A stretch of 64,000 bases of DNA from Subtercola sp. (GCA_025463765.1 JAODBC010000013.1:124001-188000); one strand, 5' to 3'. Positions 1 to 8,479 are shown, counted from the first letter of the stretch. Numbers and translations: made by a program. Notes: generated from the letters alone by a model not told the origin.

Positions 1-1308
1 GTCGATTCAACGGTTGCGGCGCACTACGGCAACCCGCTTCGCGAGCAGCGTCTGCTGCTGGGCGGTGGCATCGTCGACCTGTCGAACCGCGGAGTGCTCT
101 CGGTGACCGGCCCCGACCGGCTGAGCTGGCTCGACTCGGTGACCAGCCAGAGCCTCAAGGGCCTGGCCGTCGGCGGCTCGGCCGAGACGCTGCTGCTCGA
201 CCCGAGCGGGCGCATCGAGCACGCCATCCGGGTCTACGACGACGGCGTGACGGCATGGCTGCTGGTCGACCAGGCCGAGGCGGAGTCGCTGTACACCTGG
301 CTCGACCGCATGCGCTTCATGCTGCGAGTCGAGGTAGCCGACCGCTCGGCTGAGTTCGCGACGGTGGGGTGGATGCCCGCGGCCGACTCCTCGCTCGAAG
401 GCACAGCGGGTTCGGCTGTCGCCGGCAGCGCTGCTGCCGTCGAGGCGTTCACGGCGGCCCCGAACGGCGTGCCGCTGGTGTGGCGCGACCCGTGGAGTGC
501 GGTCGTTTCGGGTGGTCATCAGTATGCAGAGGTCGACGAGCATCCGGGTGCCGGCTTCGCGTGGTGCGAGGTACTCGTCGAGCGCGAGGTTCTGCCGGCT
601 CTGGCCGCAGCGGTCGGTCGGGGCGACGTCGAGGTCGCCGGAACGCTCGCCGCCGAGGCGCTGCGCATCGCGGCGTGGCGGCCGCGGCTCGCGACGGAAT
701 CCGACGAGCGGCTGATTCCGCACGAGGTCGACTGGATTCGGTCGGCGGTGCACCTCAACAAGGGCTGCTACCGCGGGCAAGAGACTGTTGCGAAGGTGCA
801 CAACCTCGGGCATCCGCCTCGCCGGCTCGTGCTGCTGCACCTCGACGGCTCAGATTCGGTGCTGCCGGCCCCCGGCGACGAGGTGTTCGTGGCCGATGAT
901 CGCGGTGGCGTGCAGACCGTCGCGTCGCCGGGTGGCGCGGGCGCAGGTGCGGATGGTGCCGCGAGTGTCGCAGGTGCGGATGGTGTCGCGGGTGTGGCAG
1001 TTCCGGATGGTGCCGCTGGTGTGGCAGTTCCGGATGGTGCCGCTGGTGTCGCGGGGGCCGCAGTTTCGGCCGGAGCCGCGGCGGTGCCGCAGTCGGTCGG
1101 TGTCGTGACCGCGAGTGCGCAGCACTTCGAGCTCGGCCCGATCGCGCTGGCGATCGTGAAGCGCACGACGCCTGTCGACGCCGAGCTTGCCGTTGCGAGC
1201 GACGGCATACTCGTGCCGGCCGCGCAAGAGGTCATCGTTCCACCCGAAGCCGGCGCCGCGGCCGGCCGCATCCCGCGCCTGCCCCGCTTGGGCGCGCAGC
1301 GCCGCTGA
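1..1308 (+). CDS. ygfZ: YgfZ-type folate-binding protein (GcvT fold), 5' end outside window
   Basis: The frame is open from base 1, so the start lies upstream of the window; 435 codons are visible. The diagnostic motif is KGCYRGQE (Cys codon at base 766), the signature of the YgfZ branch of the GcvT family. Family knowledge: these cytoplasmic proteins bind tetrahydrofolate and help maintain Fe-S enzymes. The C-terminal barrel ends in FELGPIALAIVKR, but it is interrupted by about 50 residues of Gly/Ala/Val-rich low complexity that include a perfect 27-bp tandem duplication, probably a surface-loop expansion. The gene just downstream is an unrelated FUSC protein. Confidence 0.9.
   Translation, partial: VDSTVAAHYGNPLREQRLLLGGGIVDLSNRGVLSVTGPDRLSWLDSVTSQSLKGLAVGGSAETLLLDPSGRIEHAIRVYDDGVTAWLLVDQAEAESLYTWLDRMRFMLRVEVADRSAEFATVGWMPAADSSLEGTAGSAVAGSAAAVEAFTAAPNGVPLVWRDPWSAVVSGGHQYAEVDEHPGAGFAWCEVLVEREVLPALAAAVGRGDVEVAGTLAAEALRIAAWRPRLATESDERLIPHEVDWIRSAVHLNKGCYRGQETVAKVHNLGHPPRRLVLLHLDGSDSVLPAPGDEVFVADDRGGVQTVASPGGAGAGADGAASVAGADGVAGVAVPDGAAGVAVPDGAAGVAGAAVSAGAAAVPQSVGVVTASAQHFELGPIALAIVKRTTPVDAELAVASDGILVPAAQEVIVPPEAGAAAGRIPRLPRLGAQRR
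994..1047 (+). repeat. Two perfect 27-bp tandem units inside ygfZ
   Basis: Bases 994-1020 and 1021-1047 are identical 27-mers and add nine residues each (reading roughly VAVPDGAAG). Degenerate relatives of the unit lie just upstream from about base 945. The perfect identity suggests recent in-frame slippage or unequal exchange. Confidence 0.9.
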
Positions 1309-1561
1309 CGCGGGCGACGGATGTTCCGCCGTGACCAGAGAACCGCCCGCGGAGCCTAGCGAGCCGCCCTTCGACTCCCCGCCGCTGTCACCGCCGCACG
1401 CCTCCCAGCCGCCCCTCGCCGGGGAGTCGCCGGCGAGAGATGCCGTTTCGAACGAGAGCGACGGGTGGGGCGGTCGCTCTCGTCCGAATCCGTCGCTCTC
1501 GTCGTCTACGCCGCCGACGCCCACGCGGACGACTACGGGGCCACGAGTCGATCGGGTGAAA

Positions 1562-1606
1562 GGCGCGAAGGGCGCGAAGGGCGCGAAGGGCGCGAAGGGC
1601 GCGATG
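1562..1606 (+). repeat. 9-bp tandem repeat (ggcgcgaag, five units) running into a start codon
   Basis: Four perfect units begin at 1562, 1571, 1580 and 1589. The fifth, at 1598, differs by one base so that its end forms the ATG at 1604. Read in the FUSC frame the array encodes (Lys-Gly-Ala)n. It may be untranslated, since a start at 1604 is preferred, and its purine runs could act as the ribosome-binding site. Confidence 0.85.
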
Positions 1607-2707
1607 ACGCCCACGCGGGCCGGCACGCGCGCGGCGTCGCGCAGTCTGCGGTACGCCACGCGTGCAGGGGTTCGGCGGTCGGCGACGTCGGCCCCGGCCA
1701 TCCTGCAGCTGACGATCGCTGTGGTTGCCGCGTATTCGGTGGCACACTATGCGCTCGGGCACACCGCCCCCATCACCGCCGTGACGGTGACGCTCTCGAG
1801 CCTCGGCTTCGTTCGTGATGCGCGGCCCGTTCGTGTGCTCGAGACGGCGCTGGGCGTCACTCTCGGCATTGCGCTCAGCGAGGTGATTCTGCTGTTCTTC
1901 GGGCAGGGCATCTGGCAGCTCGCCCTCAGCCTCGTCGTGACGCTGTTCGCCGCGCGACTCATCTCGCCCTCGCCGGGGTTCGCGATCGTCGCCGGGGTGC
2001 AGTCGGTGCTCGTGGCCATGCTGCCGATCGTGCCGACGAGCCCCTTCTCTCGCACGCTCGACGGCCTCATCGGCGGTGCCATCGCGCTGATCGTCACCGC
2101 GCTCGTGCCGCGCGACGCGAGCCAGGCGGCGCTGAAGGATGCCCGCGGGGTGCTGCGCACCGTGTCGCGCATCGTCGACGACCTCGTGATCGAGCTGCGT
2201 CGCGGCGCCGAAAACGATGTGGGCCGGGTGCTCGAGGCAGCGCGCGAAACCCAGCCGATGATGGACCAGTGGCGCACTTCGCTCGAATCCGCCGTCGGTA
2301 TCGCCACGATCTCACCCTGGCTGCGGCGGCGCCTGCCCGACCTCACCCGCCAACGCGGGCTACTTCGGGGAATGGATCTCGCCGTGCGCGACCTGCGCGT
2401 TGTAACGCGCCGGCTCATGGTGCTGATGCGCGATGGCAAGCCGCGCCCGGAGTTCGCCGACCTCTTTTCGGGTGTCGTCACGGCCGTCAACCTGCTCGGT
2501 CAGAGCCTCGACGACCCCACGGTGCGCCCCCTGGTGCGGCAGAACCTCATTCTTGTCGCCGTAAAGCTGAACCCCGCCGAGTCGTTTCCCGACGGCACTC
2601 TGCTCGAAGACGCCGTCGTCATGGACCTGCGCCCCCTCGTCATGGATCTGCTCACCGCCACTGGTCTCACCGAAACCCAGGCCCGCGCCGCCCTCCCGCC
2701 CGTCTGA
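1604..2707 (+). CDS. FUSC / aromatic-acid-exporter family inner-membrane protein
   Basis: A 367-residue protein with two hydrophobic blocks in its N-terminal half (QLTIAVVAAYSVAHYALG and the run through EVILLFF...LALSLVVTLFAARL), followed by PILPTSPFSRTLDGLIGGAIAL-like sequence and a helical cytoplasmic C-terminal half. This is the layout of single-unit FUSC proteins, which are membrane proteins linked to efflux of aromatic acids; the substrate here is unknown. ATG 1604 was chosen because FUSC homology begins there. An in-frame GTG at 1331 would add 91 low-complexity residues. The coding region ends in a strong hairpin terminator. Confidence 0.72.
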   Translation: MTPTRAGTRAASRSLRYATRAGVRRSATSAPAILQLTIAVVAAYSVAHYALGHTAPITAVTVTLSSLGFVRDARPVRVLETALGVTLGIALSEVILLFFGQGIWQLALSLVVTLFAARLISPSPGFAIVAGVQSVLVAMLPIVPTSPFSRTLDGLIGGAIALIVTALVPRDASQAALKDARGVLRTVSRIVDDLVIELRRGAENDVGRVLEAARETQPMMDQWRTSLESAVGIATISPWLRRRLPDLTRQRGLLRGMDLAVRDLRVVTRRLMVLMRDGKPRPEFADLFSGVVTAVNLLGQSLDDPTVRPLVRQNLILVAVKLNPAESFPDGTLLEDAVVMDLRPLVMDLLTATGLTETQARAALPPV

Positions 2708-2718
2708 CGGGCATCGAC

Positions 2719-2766
2719 TTTGCGAAAGAGCCCCCGAGAAGCGAATCTTGGGGGCTTTTTCGCAAA
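2719..2766. terminator. Hairpin terminator after the FUSC gene (shared-core family)
   Basis: TTTGCGAAAGAGCCCCCGAG pairs with CTTGGGGGCTTTTTCGCAAA around an 8-nt loop. The T-run lies inside the right arm and the A-run inside the left, so it could work in both directions. The core is shared with hairpins at 4892, 13197 and 60008. From here to 2901 the + strand is a G-rich stretch with no gene. Confidence 0.85.
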
Positions 2767-2901
2767 TTCGAGGGTGGGCGGGGGGGGAGGGTGGGTGGCG
2801 CGAGGGTTGGAGCGGGGGAGGGCGGGGGTGGGGGCGCGAGTGAGGGAGCGGTGAGGGCGGGGGCGAGGGCGCGAGGGAGGGAGGGGGTGAGGCGGGCTGG
2901 G

Positions 2902-3921
2902 TTAGGGGTAGGCGAAGCCGAGGGGCGAGACGGCGCCCCAGGGCAGGGTGAGCTCGCCGAGGCGCCAGCGCGCGGCGGGGCCGAGCACAGGCCAGTCGGC
3001 CGCCGCGAGGGCGCGGATGCTCGCCGCCCAGCGCTGCCGTGGGCCGTACACCGACAGCGGGGCATTTCGCTGCCACGCCTCGTCGAGTTCGGCGAGCAGC
3101 GAGTGGATGCGCTCACCCTCCACATTGCGATGGATGAGTATTTTCGGCAGCCGTTCCGCCACGATCGACGGCTTCTCGAGACCCGCGAGCCGCAGCGAGA
3201 TCGTGAAGGTCTGCGGCCCCTCGGGCGAGAGCGCGACCCAGCTCGACACGCGACCAATCTCGTCGCAGGTACCCTCTACGAGCATCCCGCTGACCGTCGC
3301 GCGGTCGGCTGAGCGGCCCGAAGCGCCGCTTGCGCGCGGGGTGCCCACGAGCGTCCCGCTGCCTGCCGAGCCGCCTGCGCGCGGGGTGCCCACGAGCATC
3401 CCGCTGCCTGCCGAGCCGCTAGCCGAGCGGGCCGCCGAGCCCGTCGAAGTGCCGCTCGCCCGCTGGCCGCCGTCGAGCATCCGCCCGCCCTGCAGCCGAC
3501 CCGCCATACGCTGCCAGGCCGCAACGACCTCGCCCTCGTCGTACTGCCGCAGCACGTTGAACGCCCGGATGACCGCTGCCCGCCGGCCCCGCGGCAGCGG
3601 TGTCTCGAACCCGCCGAGGGCGAAACTCACTCGCGCATCGGGCGCGAACGGGGTGGCGCCCGCGCGCACGGATTCGAGTTGGCGGTTCGCCGTGGCGACC
3701 CGCTCGGGCGAGATCTCGAGGCCGATCACCTCGACGTCGGCGCGGGCCTTTGCGAGTCGCTGCTGCAGTTCGAGGGCCGTGACGCCGCTCGCGCCATAAC
3801 CCAGGTCGACCACGAGCGGGTCATCGGCGCGGCGCAGTACCGGCTGTGCGGCGATCCAGCGGTCGACGCGGCGCAGGCGGTTCGTGTTGGTGGTTCCGCG
3901 CGTGATGGCACCGATCGGCAT
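2902..3921 (-). CDS. Class I SAM-dependent methyltransferase-like protein
   Basis: 339 residues. Near the N-terminus VVDLGYGASGV matches SAM-binding motif I, and EVIGLEISPERVATANR matches the motif II acidic loop, so a Rossmann-fold methyltransferase is the best reading; the substrate is unknown. The middle holds a low-complexity insert (GSAGSG.LVGTPRA repeated) created by a 45-bp tandem duplication. The C-terminal part (FTISLRLAGLEKPSIVAERLPK) is ordinary folded sequence. It stands alone, divergent from gpmA, with 150 bp between the starts. Confidence 0.7.
   Translation of the reverse strand: MPIGAITRGTTNTNRLRRVDRWIAAQPVLRRADDPLVVDLGYGASGVTALELQQRLAKARADVEVIGLEISPERVATANRQLESVRAGATPFAPDARVSFALGGFETPLPRGRRAAVIRAFNVLRQYDEGEVVAAWQRMAGRLQGGRMLDGGQRASGTSTGSAARSASGSAGSGMLVGTPRAGGSAGSGTLVGTPRASGASGRSADRATVSGMLVEGTCDEIGRVSSWVALSPEGPQTFTISLRLAGLEKPSIVAERLPKILIHRNVEGERIHSLLAELDEAWQRNAPLSVYGPRQRWAASIRALAAADWPVLGPAARWRLGELTLPWGAVSPLGFAYP
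3331..3420 (-). repeat. Two 45-bp tandem units in the methyltransferase gene, 43/45 identical
   Basis: Units 3331-3375 and 3376-3420 differ at only two positions. Each adds 15 residues in frame (core GMLVGTPRA or GTLVGTPRA), so the unit has duplicated without breaking the gene. This is a likely length-variable locus between strains. Confidence 0.9.
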
Positions 3922-4071
3922 AGCGCGATTCTACGGTCGGATGCCCGGCGGGCCGCGTTGCAGCGCTCAGCTGCGGCACGAGGTTCGCGACGTTGCGGGG
4001 CACGGTCGATGCGGCCGCGGCGGCCGCCACGGCGCCCGGAACGGGCATCCGCGGCTCGCTAGACTGGAGCC

Positions 4072-4821
4072 ATGACTGAGCCCTACACCTTGATCTTGCT
4101 TCGCCACGGCAACTCCGAATGGAACCAGAAGAACCTGTTCACGGGCTGGGTCGACGTGGGGCTGAGCGAGCAGGGCGTCGGCGAGGCGAAGCGTGCGGGG
4201 GAGCTGCTGGCGCAGTCGGGTCTCACGCCCGACATCTTGTACACGTCGCTGCTGGTGCGCGCCATCAACACCGCGAACCTCGCCCTGGCCGAGGCCGGCC
4301 GCCTGTGGATCGACGTGAAGCGCTCCTGGCGCCTCAACGAGCGCCACTACGGTGCCTTGCAGGGCAAAGACAAGGCGCAGACGCTCGCCGAATACGGGCC
4401 GGAGCAGTTTCAGATCTGGCGCCGGTCGTACGATGTTCCGCCGCCCCCTTTGGCCGACGACGACGAGTACTCGCAGGTGCACGACCCGCGCTACGCAGAT
4501 CTCGGTGACGCGGTGCCGCGCACCGAGTGCCTCAAAGACGTCGTCGATCGCATGCTGCCCTACTGGTTCAGCGACATCACTGTCGACCTGGCCGCCGGCA
4601 AGACCGTGCTCGTCACCGCCCACGGCAACTCGCTGCGTGCCCTCGTGAAGCACCTCGACAACATCTCAGACGACGACATCGCCGAGTTGAACATTCCCAC
4701 GGGCATCCCGCTCGTCTACAAGCTCGACGCCTCGTTCACCCCCCTCGAGCCCGCCGCCTACCTCGACCCCGAGGCGGCCGCTGCCGGCGCCGCCGCTGTC
4801 GCAGCCCAAGGCAAAAAGTAG
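4072..4821 (+). CDS. gpmA: 2,3-bisphosphoglycerate-dependent phosphoglycerate mutase
   Basis: 249 residues, the usual length for d[11 protein letters not shown] supplies the phosphoacceptor histidine (His12), ERHYGALQG is the substrate loop, and [13 protein letters not shown] carries the second catalytic histidine. The enzyme interconverts 3- and 2-phosphoglycerate in cytoplasmic glycolysis and gluconeogenesis. The last 20 residues are an Ala-rich tail. A classical terminator follows at once and the gene converges on phoU, so it is probably transcribed alone. Confidence 0.95.
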   Translation: MTEPYTLILLRHGNSEWNQKNLFTGWVDVGLSEQGVGEAKRAGELLAQSGLTPDILYTSLLVRAINTANLALAEAGRLWIDVKRSWRLNERHYGALQGKDKAQTLAEYGPEQFQIWRRSYDVPPPPLADDDEYSQVHDPRYADLGDAVPRTECLKDVVDRMLPYWFSDITVDLAAGKTVLVTAHGNSLRALVKHLDNISDDDIAELNIPTGIPLVYKLDASFTPLEPAAYLDPEAAAAGAAAVAAQGKK

Positions 4822-4840
4822 GCCTGCTTTCTGGCGACGA

Positions 4841-4875
4841 AGCCCCGCAGCCATCTCGGTTGCGGGGCTTTTTTG
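4841..4875 (+). terminator. Rho-independent terminator of gpmA
   Basis: AGCCCCGCA (4841-4849) pairs with TGCGGGGCT (4861-4869) and is followed by a run of six T. It lies 20 bp after the gpmA stop. Confidence 0.92.
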
Positions 4876-4891
4876 CCGCAGTTTCGGCCTG

Positions 4892-4941
4892 GGTTGCGAA
4901 AAAGCACCTAAAACCAAAATCTTAGGTGCTTTTGCGCAACC
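4892..4941. terminator. Bidirectional hairpin between gpmA and phoU
   Basis: A long stem made of GGGTTGCG with CGCAACCC on the outside and AAAAGCACCTAA with TTAGGTGCTTTT inside. It sits between the convergent gpmA and phoU genes and can terminate phoU on the minus strand. It has the same GCGAAAAAGC core as three other hairpins in this window. Confidence 0.8.
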
Positions 4942-4974
4942 CGCGCGGTGCGGCGGCGATGCCCGGGCAAGCGC

Positions 4975-5631
4975 TTAGCGCTGGCCGGAACCCGTCCACT
5001 CGCCTGTGGCGAGGTACTTGACCTTCTTCGCGATGGAGACCGCGTGGTCGGCGAAGCGCTCGTGGTAGCGCGATGCGAGCGTGACGTCGACCGTGTTGAC
5101 CGAGGTGCCGGCCCAGGTCTCGCTGAGCACGGTCTCGAAGACGCTCAGGTGCAGGTCGTCGATGCGGTCGTCGATGTCACGCATCTCGTCGGCGAGGGCA
5201 AGGTCTTCGGTCTCGATGAGGCGGCTGAGCTTCTCGGCGACCTCGACGTCGAGGCGGCCCATCTCGTTGAACGTGCCCAGCAGGCGCTCGCCGGCCACTT
5301 TCTCGGGGTAGCGGTAACGGGCGAGCTGCGCGATGTGCTGGGCGATGTCGCCCATGCGCTCGAGCGACGCGCTCATACGCAGGGCGCTGACGACGATGCG
5401 CAGGTCGCGGGCGACCGGCGACTGCAGCGCCATGATGCTGATCGCGAGCTCGTCGAGGTCTGAGGCCAGCGCGTCGATCTTGGGGTCGTCGGCGATGACC
5501 TGTTCGGCCAGCGACACATTCGACTCGTTGAATGCGGTGGTCGCGTTCGTGATGGCGACGACGACGAGCTTGCTGATCTCGACGAGTCGCTCTTGAACCT
5601 CGCGCAGCTCTTGCTGGAATACCTCGCGCAT
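4975..5631 (-). CDS. phoU: PhoU phosphate-signalling protein
   Basis: 218 residues starting at ATG 5631 (MREVFQQELREVQERL), normal for PhoU. An upstream extension of the frame was rejected because homology begins here. It carries the two PhoU helical repeats, with acidic metal-binding stretches of the type SDLDELAISIMALQSPVARDLRI and ERMGDIAQHIAQLARY. PhoU links the Pst phosphate transporter to the PhoR/SenX3 kinase; here it is divergent from a SenX3-like kinase with a PHO box between them. A 7-bp repeat AGCGCTA/AGCGCTT overlaps its stop codon. Confidence 0.93.
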   Translation of the reverse strand: MREVFQQELREVQERLVEISKLVVVAITNATTAFNESNVSLAEQVIADDPKIDALASDLDELAISIMALQSPVARDLRIVVSALRMSASLERMGDIAQHIAQLARYRYPEKVAGERLLGTFNEMGRLDVEVAEKLSRLIETEDLALADEMRDIDDRIDDLHLSVFETVLSETWAGTSVNTVDVTLASRYHERFADHAVSIAKKVKYLATGEWTGSGQR

Positions 5632-5738
5632 GTGACTGATGAATCCTCTCTGCGGTGCTTTTCGTGCAACTGGGGCGCGGTCGCACCGAACCGATGTCGC
5701 GGCGACAGGCGCCGGACACACGCCGCCATCTTGCCCGG

Positions 5739-5771
5739 CTGAGGTTAACAACAGGTGCAGAACTCGTGAAC
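5739..5771 (-). promoter_or_regulatory. Three-unit PHO box (PhoP/RegX3-type binding site)
   Basis: Read on the minus strand, three contiguous 11-nt units GTTCACGAGTT, CTGCACCTGTT and GTTAACCTCAG match the direct-repeat pattern GTTCACC plus four bases known for actinobacterial PhoP/RegX3 operators. The site lies between phoU and the kinase gene, about 110 bp from the phoU start and 70 bp from the kinase start. This predicts that the response regulator at 7044 controls its own locus. Confidence 0.75.
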
Positions 5772-5843
5772 ATGATGCTGTCGGGCCGGGCTGCACAGAC
5801 AAAGAAGTCGGGCGGCACACCGCGAGTCATTAGTGTAGTCGCT

Positions 5844-6995
5844 ATGGATTCAGGCTCGACGGTGCTGCTCTCTGTGGCCCTCGGTCTGGCCATAGGATCG
5901 GGCTTCGTGTTCATTCTCTTCGCGGCAGCGCGTCGCGGCGAACGTGCGGCGACCATCGTCGACCCCTCGGTTCCCGACGGTGTCGACCAGGTCATCGATG
6001 CCCTCGACTCTGCCGGAATCGTGCTCGACGCCTCGAATAACGTCGTGAAGGCCTCGTCGGCCGCGCTGGCGTTCGGCCTGGTGTGGAACCAGGGTCTCGT
6101 GCATCCGGAGCTCACCGCCATGGTGAACTCGGTGCGCCGCTCGGGTGACCCCGTGTCGGCCGACGTCAGCCTGCCGCGCGGGCCGTTCGGTGACGCGACC
6201 ATCCACTTGTCGGTGCGAGTCGCCCGACTCGGCAGTCGCTACCTGTTGCTGCTGGCCGAGGACCGCACCGAGGCGCATCGGCTGGAGGAGGTGCGCCGCG
6301 ACTTCATCGCCAACATCAGCCACGAGCTGAAGACTCCGATCGGCGCGATCTCCCTGCTCGCCGAAGCGCTCGAGCCGGCTTCGGATGATCCGCAGCAGGT
6401 TCGCAAATTCGCCAAGCGGCTCGAAACCGAGGCCCAGCGGCTCGGACGAATCACCCGCGAGATCATCGAGCTGTCGCGCCTGCAGGCCTCCGACGTGCTC
6501 ACCGGGGCCGAGCTGGTCGACGTCGACACGGTGGTCGCCAACGCCATCGACCAGAATCACGTGCAGGTGGATGCCCGCATGGTCACGGTCGTCAGCGGCG
6601 GCGACGCGGGTGCTGAGGTGTTCGGTGACGAGGGGCTGCTGGTGCTGGCGCTGCACAACCTCATCGCGAACGCGGTGCAGTACTCCGGCGAAGGAACACG
6701 CGTGGGCGTGGGGGTGCGCGTGCACGACGGTATCGTCGAGATCGCCGTCACCGACCAGGGCATCGGCATTCCCGAAGAAGATCTCGGCCGGGTGTTCGAG
6801 CGCTTCTTTCGCGTCGACCAGGCCCGCTCGCGCAACACCGGCGGCACGGGCCTCGGCCTCAGCATCGTCAAACACATCATCGAGAACCACGGCGGCGACA
6901 TTCGTGTCTGGTCGCAGCCGGCGCACGGCTCGACGTTCACCATCAGGCTTCCGGCAGCCTCGCACGCCGCGAGCGCCACCATCCCTGCCGCATAG
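5844..6995 (+). CDS. senX3: SenX3-like phosphate-sensing histidine kinase
   Basis: 383 residues from ATG 5844. One N-terminal membrane helix (STVLLSVALGLAIGSGFVFILF) is followed by a PAS-like region, then HisKA with FIANISHELKTP (phosphoacceptor His160) and a HATPase domain with NLIANAVQYS (N box), DQGIGIPEEDLGRVFERFFRVD and GGTGLGLSIVKHI (G boxes). It phosphorylates the RegX3-like regulator encoded 48 bp downstream. A TAGTGT hexamer ends 7 nt before the ATG, compatible with a leaderless or very short leader. Placement next to phoU and the PHO box supports SenX3/PhoR identity. Confidence 0.9.
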   Translation: MDSGSTVLLSVALGLAIGSGFVFILFAAARRGERAATIVDPSVPDGVDQVIDALDSAGIVLDASNNVVKASSAALAFGLVWNQGLVHPELTAMVNSVRRSGDPVSADVSLPRGPFGDATIHLSVRVARLGSRYLLLLAEDRTEAHRLEEVRRDFIANISHELKTPIGAISLLAEALEPASDDPQQVRKFAKRLETEAQRLGRITREIIELSRLQASDVLTGAELVDVDTVVANAIDQNHVQVDARMVTVVSGGDAGAEVFGDEGLLVLALHNLIANAVQYSGEGTRVGVGVRVHDGIVEIAVTDQGIGIPEEDLGRVFERFFRVDQARSRNTGGTGLGLSIVKHIIENHGGDIRVWSQPAHGSTFTIRLPAASHAASATIPAA

Positions 6996-7043
6996 CACCC
7001 GCCACCCTCCCTGCCTCACGGCACCACTTAGGAGCAATAAACA

Positions 7044-7724
7044 GTGATCCACATTCTGCTGGTCGAAGACGAGGCCTCGCTGAGCGAGCCGCTGGCCTAC
7101 CTGCTCGGCCGTGAGGGGTACGAGGTCACCGTCGCGCCCGACGGCCCGAGCGCCCTGACCGAGTTCGACCGCGGCGGTGTCGACCTCATCCTGCTCGACC
7201 TCATGATTCCGGGTATTCCGGGCACCGAGGTATGCCGCCAGATTCGCACGCGCTCGCAGGTGCCCATCATCATGCTCACGGCGAAAGACTCCGAAGTCGA
7301 CGTCGTGGTGGGTCTCGAACTCGGCGCCGACGACTACGTCACGAAGCCATACTCGTCACGCGAGCTGCTGGCGCGCATCCGGGCCGTCATGCGCCGGCGC
7401 ACCGAAGCGGATGATCTGGGTGAACCCGTGCTCGAGGCCGGCCCCGTGCGCATGGATGTCGAGCGCCACACGGTCGCGGTCGGCGGCGTAGAAACGGCCA
7501 TGCCGCTGAAGGAATTCGAGCTGCTCGAGTTGCTGCTGCGCAACGCCGGCCGGGTGCTGACCCGCGGTCAGCTCATCGACCGTGTCTGGGGCTCCGACTA
7601 CTTCGGCGACACCAAGACCCTCGATGTGCACATCAAACGCATCCGCTCCAAGATCGAGAAGGCGCCCTCAGACCCCGTGCTGCTCGTAACGGTACGCGGC
7701 CTCGGCTATCGCTTCGAGGCCTGA
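7044..7724 (+). CDS. regX3: RegX3-like OmpR/PhoB-family response regulator
   Basis: 226 residues from GTG 7044, preceded by AGGAG at 7031-7035. The receiver domain has the acidic pair in LLVEDE, phosphoacceptor Asp52 (LILLDLMIPG) and the lysine in DYVTKPYSSREL. The C-terminal winged helix has the RVLTRGQLIDRVWG and TLDVHIKRIRSKIE signatures. It is the cognate output of the kinase directly upstream and the likely ligand of the PHO box at 5739-5771. A long inverted-repeat terminator follows. Confidence 0.93.
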   Translation: MIHILLVEDEASLSEPLAYLLGREGYEVTVAPDGPSALTEFDRGGVDLILLDLMIPGIPGTEVCRQIRTRSQVPIIMLTAKDSEVDVVVGLELGADDYVTKPYSSRELLARIRAVMRRRTEADDLGEPVLEAGPVRMDVERHTVAVGGVETAMPLKEFELLELLLRNAGRVLTRGQLIDRVWGSDYFGDTKTLDVHIKRIRSKIEKAPSDPVLLVTVRGLGYRFEA

Positions 7725-7738
7725 CCCCCGCACGCGAG

Positions 7739-7800
7739 AGAAGCCCGTCGAGACCAGAGAAGCCCGCAGAACGGGTTCTTTCGGCCCGACGGGCTTCTTT
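7739..7800. terminator. Nested terminator between regX3 and the lipoprotein gene
   Basis: The outer arms AGAAGCCCGTCG (7739-7750) and CGACGGGCTTCT (7787-7798) are perfectly complementary and end in a T-run. Inside, AGAAGCCCG faces CGGGTTCTT as a second, imperfect hairpin. It separates two convergent genes and can serve both. Confidence 0.85.
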
Positions 7801-7820
7801 CGCGAAACTGTGCTGGGTGG

Positions 7821-8351
7821 TCAGCCGGTGATGGCGGCGTCGGCGGGGGCTAAGCCCTTGAACTGGGGCCAGTCGGAGGTGAGCACGGGAACGAGGAGCT
7901 TGGTGCCCGTCTCGGTGCCGTACTGGAAGAAGACGGGGAAGAGTGTGCCCGCCTTCACGTCGAGACCGGTGAAGATGATCTTCTTGTCGGTGACGCCGCC
8001 GATGGTCAGAGTATTCGAAACCCGCCCAGCCGCTCCGGTTGCTTTCTCCCCGGGTACGTAGGCGTTCTCGGTGACCGTGGTTCCAGCCGCATTCACGTAC
8101 TGGATGGTGACCAGCATGCCGCTCGTGTCGGTGTTGACAAGTGACGCGATGAGGCTCGCGGTCTTGCCGTCGTCGCTGATCAGCGTGACGTTACGCATCG
8201 AGAGGTCTGGGGCGACGTTGCCCTCGACGCCATCGGCGGATTCGACGATGGTCGTCGTCGCCTGGGGCGTAATGAAGGCGCAGCCCGAGGCCCCGACGCC
8301 GAGCGCCAGTGCCACCACAATGGATGCCGCGTACCGTGACCGTGCTCTCAC
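7821..8351 (-). CDS. Putative lipoprotein of unknown function
   Basis: 176 residues from GTG 8351, behind a strong GGAGGG. A signal peptide (MRARSR, then a hydrophobic core) ends in the lipobox VGASGC, so the mature protein should be lipid-anchored on the outer face of the membrane. The rest is beta-rich with no recognised catalytic motif (LIASLVNTDTSGMLVTIQYVNAAG looks like an Ig-like fold). It is divergent from carD, with a candidate iron-regulator box in the shared upstream region. Related actinobacterial proteins sit next to carD, but no function is asserted. Confidence 0.75.
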   Translation of the reverse strand: MRARSRYAASIVVALALGVGASGCAFITPQATTTIVESADGVEGNVAPDLSMRNVTLISDDGKTASLIASLVNTDTSGMLVTIQYVNAAGTTVTENAYVPGEKATGAAGRVSNTLTIGGVTDKKIIFTGLDVKAGTLFPVFFQYGTETGTKLLVPVLTSDWPQFKGLAPADAAITG

Positions 8352-8460
8352 AAAACCCTCCAGAAGTGGATGCCGCTGCCGCGTCGCAGGCCTCGCAGAG
8401 AGGCAAGTTACACAGGCGGTAAAACGCTTTGAGTTTAGCTTATAGGCACGGCGACCCCGA

Positions 8461-8479
8461 GACGGTTAGGCGAACCTTA
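8461..8479. promoter_or_regulatory. Candidate DtxR/IdeR iron box upstream of carD
   Basis: The 19-mer GACGGTTAGGCGAACCTTA matches 16 of 19 positions of the DtxR/IdeR consensus TWAGGTWAGSCTWACCTWA (mismatches at positions 1, 3 and 12). It lies 50-68 bp before the carD ATG and about 110 bp before the lipoprotein start on the other strand, so either gene could be the target. Confidence 0.5.
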
